Below, piece after piece: positions 40,163 to 41,725 of a stretch of DNA of 41,725 nucleotides (positions are counted from its first letter, which is position 1; every line of letters begins with the position of its first letter). The stretch is from NCBI GenBank assembly GCA_032718475.1, contig JAUCBJ010001504.1, positions 1 through 41,725 of the forward strand, read 5' to 3'. Under the pieces are notes generated by a model that was given only the letters and a program-made list of their open reading frames with translations, did not search any database and had not been told where the DNA came from. A program made the position numbers and the translations under genes. The stretch comes from Nemertoderma westbladi. Its lineage: Eukaryota; Xenacoelomorpha; Nemertodermatida; Nemertodermatidae.

Positions 40163-40900
40163 GTAATTTGGGCTTTGTGTTAATTTACTGAGCGCAGTGT
40201 TAAAAAAATAATAATAGATGTTACACTTTTAAGTACTTCTTGGCGTGAGAACAAAACAAAGATCCAAGACCCAATTATAAAGACCTGCATAATCATGTAA
40301 CATGTGTTAACTTTCGTTTATTGTTTTGGTTCCCCCAACACGCCTCTCTAACCTGCTCCTTTAAATGACAATGGGACCTAATGCTCTTTGGGCCCTAACA
40401 CGAATTTACCTCTTTGTCTTGTACAGAACGGGCAGTAAGGTCTTGTGTGACGGGATCCGTGGACCCCGATTTATCCGTGTGGGTTTTCCTATCTACGCGT
40501 CCCCGCCGTGTGTGTGAAAAGGTTCTTTAAGGGTTCCAAAGTTCCTGATTGATCTGAAGGTATATGGTAATATGATATAAGCACAATTAATCAGGGTTAA
40601 AGTAGTTACCGGTAAATAGGTATTACATATAGTGGCGGTAGCGGACGGTGATAGAAGTCGCCGTTCCACCCTACTGAACTGACTGAGTAAACTGAGCAAG
40701 TAACACAGTTACCGGTAATATATATTGCACGGTTGGCCGCATTATCCTACTCAGCCGATGCCTCCCCCCCATTGGCTAATAACCCTGTTGTCGCCCTTTG
40801 CCTCTCCTGGAGGGTTTCCCTTCGCCCCTGTTGCTCTCTCTCTCTCTCAGGGGTGTAACCCCTGACCCCTATTGTGTGTGTGTTCTCTGGGGCCTATTGT
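40163..40900 (+). other. Region downstream of lectin exon 2; possible decayed exon
   Basis: At 40426 an acceptor-like ttgtacag precedes sequence that reads, in one frame, SKVLCDGIRGPRFIRVGFP. That is faintly like the end of an F-type domain, but it is not in the frame required by exon 2. A copy of the short repeat (40312-40372) and a (CT)n run at about 40837-40850 lie here. Confidence 0.35.
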
Positions 40901-40918
40901 CCCCGTTTACTGGGGTGA

Positions 40919-41084
40919 CACGAGGTTGATTGGTAATCAACCTCGTGCTCCCAATATTGCTTAGAGGCGCTCTTTCCCACTTTATGGGGGTTTGGTGAGG
41001 CGGAATTGAATCCGCTCACACTCCCCCCCATGCTATCTTCCCGGTGAGAAGATAGCATCAACCTCAAGTGCGCTTCAATTCCGC
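40919..41084 (+). repeat. Cluster of three perfect inverted repeats
   Basis: CACGAGGTTGATT / AATCAACCTCGTG with a 3-nt loop (40919-40947); GCGGAATTGAA / TTCAATTCCGC (41000-41010 and 41074-41084), which encloses TGCTATCTTC / GAAGATAGCA (41031-41040 and 41048-41057). All arms are perfect. The identity is unknown. Confidence 0.85.
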
Positions 41085-41224
41085 TGGAACTCGATCTATT
41101 ATCGGGTGTGGGGTGGAGTTATTTTCTTGGAGTCGGCTTTCCAGGCCGCTCCCTATGGGTATGATGTCACTACCCTCTGGCGTCTCGTGTCGGGCCGATC
41201 GTGCGCTTCTCTCACACAATTTTT

Positions 41225-41725
41225 GTTTCCCCAACACTCTCGCCACTCTAACTAACTCCGCTCTAACTCCCCTCTTACTCTCTCCCCACTCTTACACTCT
41301 CCCCACACCTGAATCGCACTCTAACTTCTCTCCATACTCCTCTATACTCTCTACCACTCCCTAAGGCCCTAATCTCTAATGCTACCCCTGTGCTATCATA
41401 CTATCTACCTACTACTTACTTGATAACTATCTAACTCTCTTACTATCTACTAACTCTCCGACTCTAACTAGCTCTACTAAGTCTAACTAACTCCTACTAA
41501 CTCCCTCTAACTCTTACCAACTCTTCTAACTACGTGGCGCTTAGGGTGCCCACGACCCCTCTACTACTAACTCTAACTAAAACCCTCTAAGTCTACCAAC
41601 TCTCTAGCCCTTTAACTAGAACTCTCTAACTCTACCCACTCTTCTAACTACGTGGCGGTTGCGGTGCCCACAACCACTCTGCTATCTGGCACCCTATGTG
41701 CCCGTCTCTACTACTCTACTACCTG
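41225..41725 (+). repeat. CT-rich low-complexity DNA with a 118-bp repeat
   Basis: Degenerate CTAACT/CTCTAAC tracts. TTCTAACTACGTGGCG followed by GGTGCCCAC occurs at 41524 and 41642. The window ends inside this repeat. No gene seen. Confidence 0.75.

Noticed and set aside
40426-40510. Third exon of the lectin gene (SKVLCDGIRGPRFIRVGFP)
   Set aside because: The reading frame after the acceptor at 40433 gives an immediate stop (NGQ-stop), and no acceptor in the right phase was found.
41225-41725. Telomere-like CTAACT tracts
   Set aside because: The unit is irregular (CTAACT, CTCTAAC) and not the CCCTAA animal telomere repeat.
1-41725. tRNA, rRNA or hammerhead ribozyme
   Set aside because: I looked for TTCGANTCC-type tRNA boxes and for CTGATGA/GAAA ribozyme cores and saw no arrangement that fits; weak candidates could be missed without a covariance search.

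Overview
Animal genomic DNA. The window holds one complete split nuclear gene, the start of a second, and a dense layer of nested mobile elements and tandem repeats. The complete gene (+ strand, 5501-23246) encodes NAA15, the ribosome-anchoring auxiliary subunit of the NatA N-terminal acetyltransferase. I place six exons; their lengths sum to exactly 886 codons in one open frame, with consensus-type splice sites at nearly every junction. The second gene (+, from 39753) has a signal-peptide exon and the first part of an F-type (fucolectin) domain. The palindrome TAGGCCTA clusters upstream of NAA15 and recurs elsewhere. With the LINE types present, this suggests a marine invertebrate, perhaps an echinoderm or other deuterostome, but the species cannot be fixed from the sequence alone.

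Layout. 1-4400: a CR1/L2-like LINE on the minus strand (ORF1 with a PHD finger, ORF2 endonuclease and RT with one frameshift), fused at its 5' side to a piece of another LINE (4400-4605). 4620-5500: 5' flank of NAA15. 5501-23246: NAA15. Intron 1 has repeat remnants. Intron 2 is almost entirely a 28-bp minisatellite split by an antisense RTE-type LINE. Intron 3 has a G-run repeat element. Intron 5 holds a second copy of the same RTE family with an intact RT frame. 23530-27274: a near full-length RTE of a second family with a 14-bp target-site duplication. 27440-27980: 3' end of another LINE. 27985-30618: a hairpin-ended element with a 146-bp tandem core. 30905-31850: a decayed LINE. 32473-33091: a foldback element built of palindromes. 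33330-37800: a simple dispersed repeat into which an RTE inserted, itself split by a copy of the G-run element. 37860-39650: small repeats. 39753-40162: F-type lectin exons. 40900-41725: hairpins, then CT-rich low-complexity DNA.

The standout feature is intron 2 of NAA15. Its roughly 130-copy, 28-bp repeat is a tandem amplification of the intron 2/exon 3 junction itself. Each unit carries a branch-point-like TTAAC, a pyrimidine tract, TATAG, and the first 13 nt of exon 3. The junction AG|GTACGT also reads as a 5' splice site, so each unit resembles a recursive-splicing ratchet point. Only the last unit leads into an open exon; in every other typical unit the same frame meets the unit's own TAG. 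A second strong candidate is the 27985-30618 element, whose ten core repeats are spaced 145-147 bp apart and each carry a CTCF-like core.
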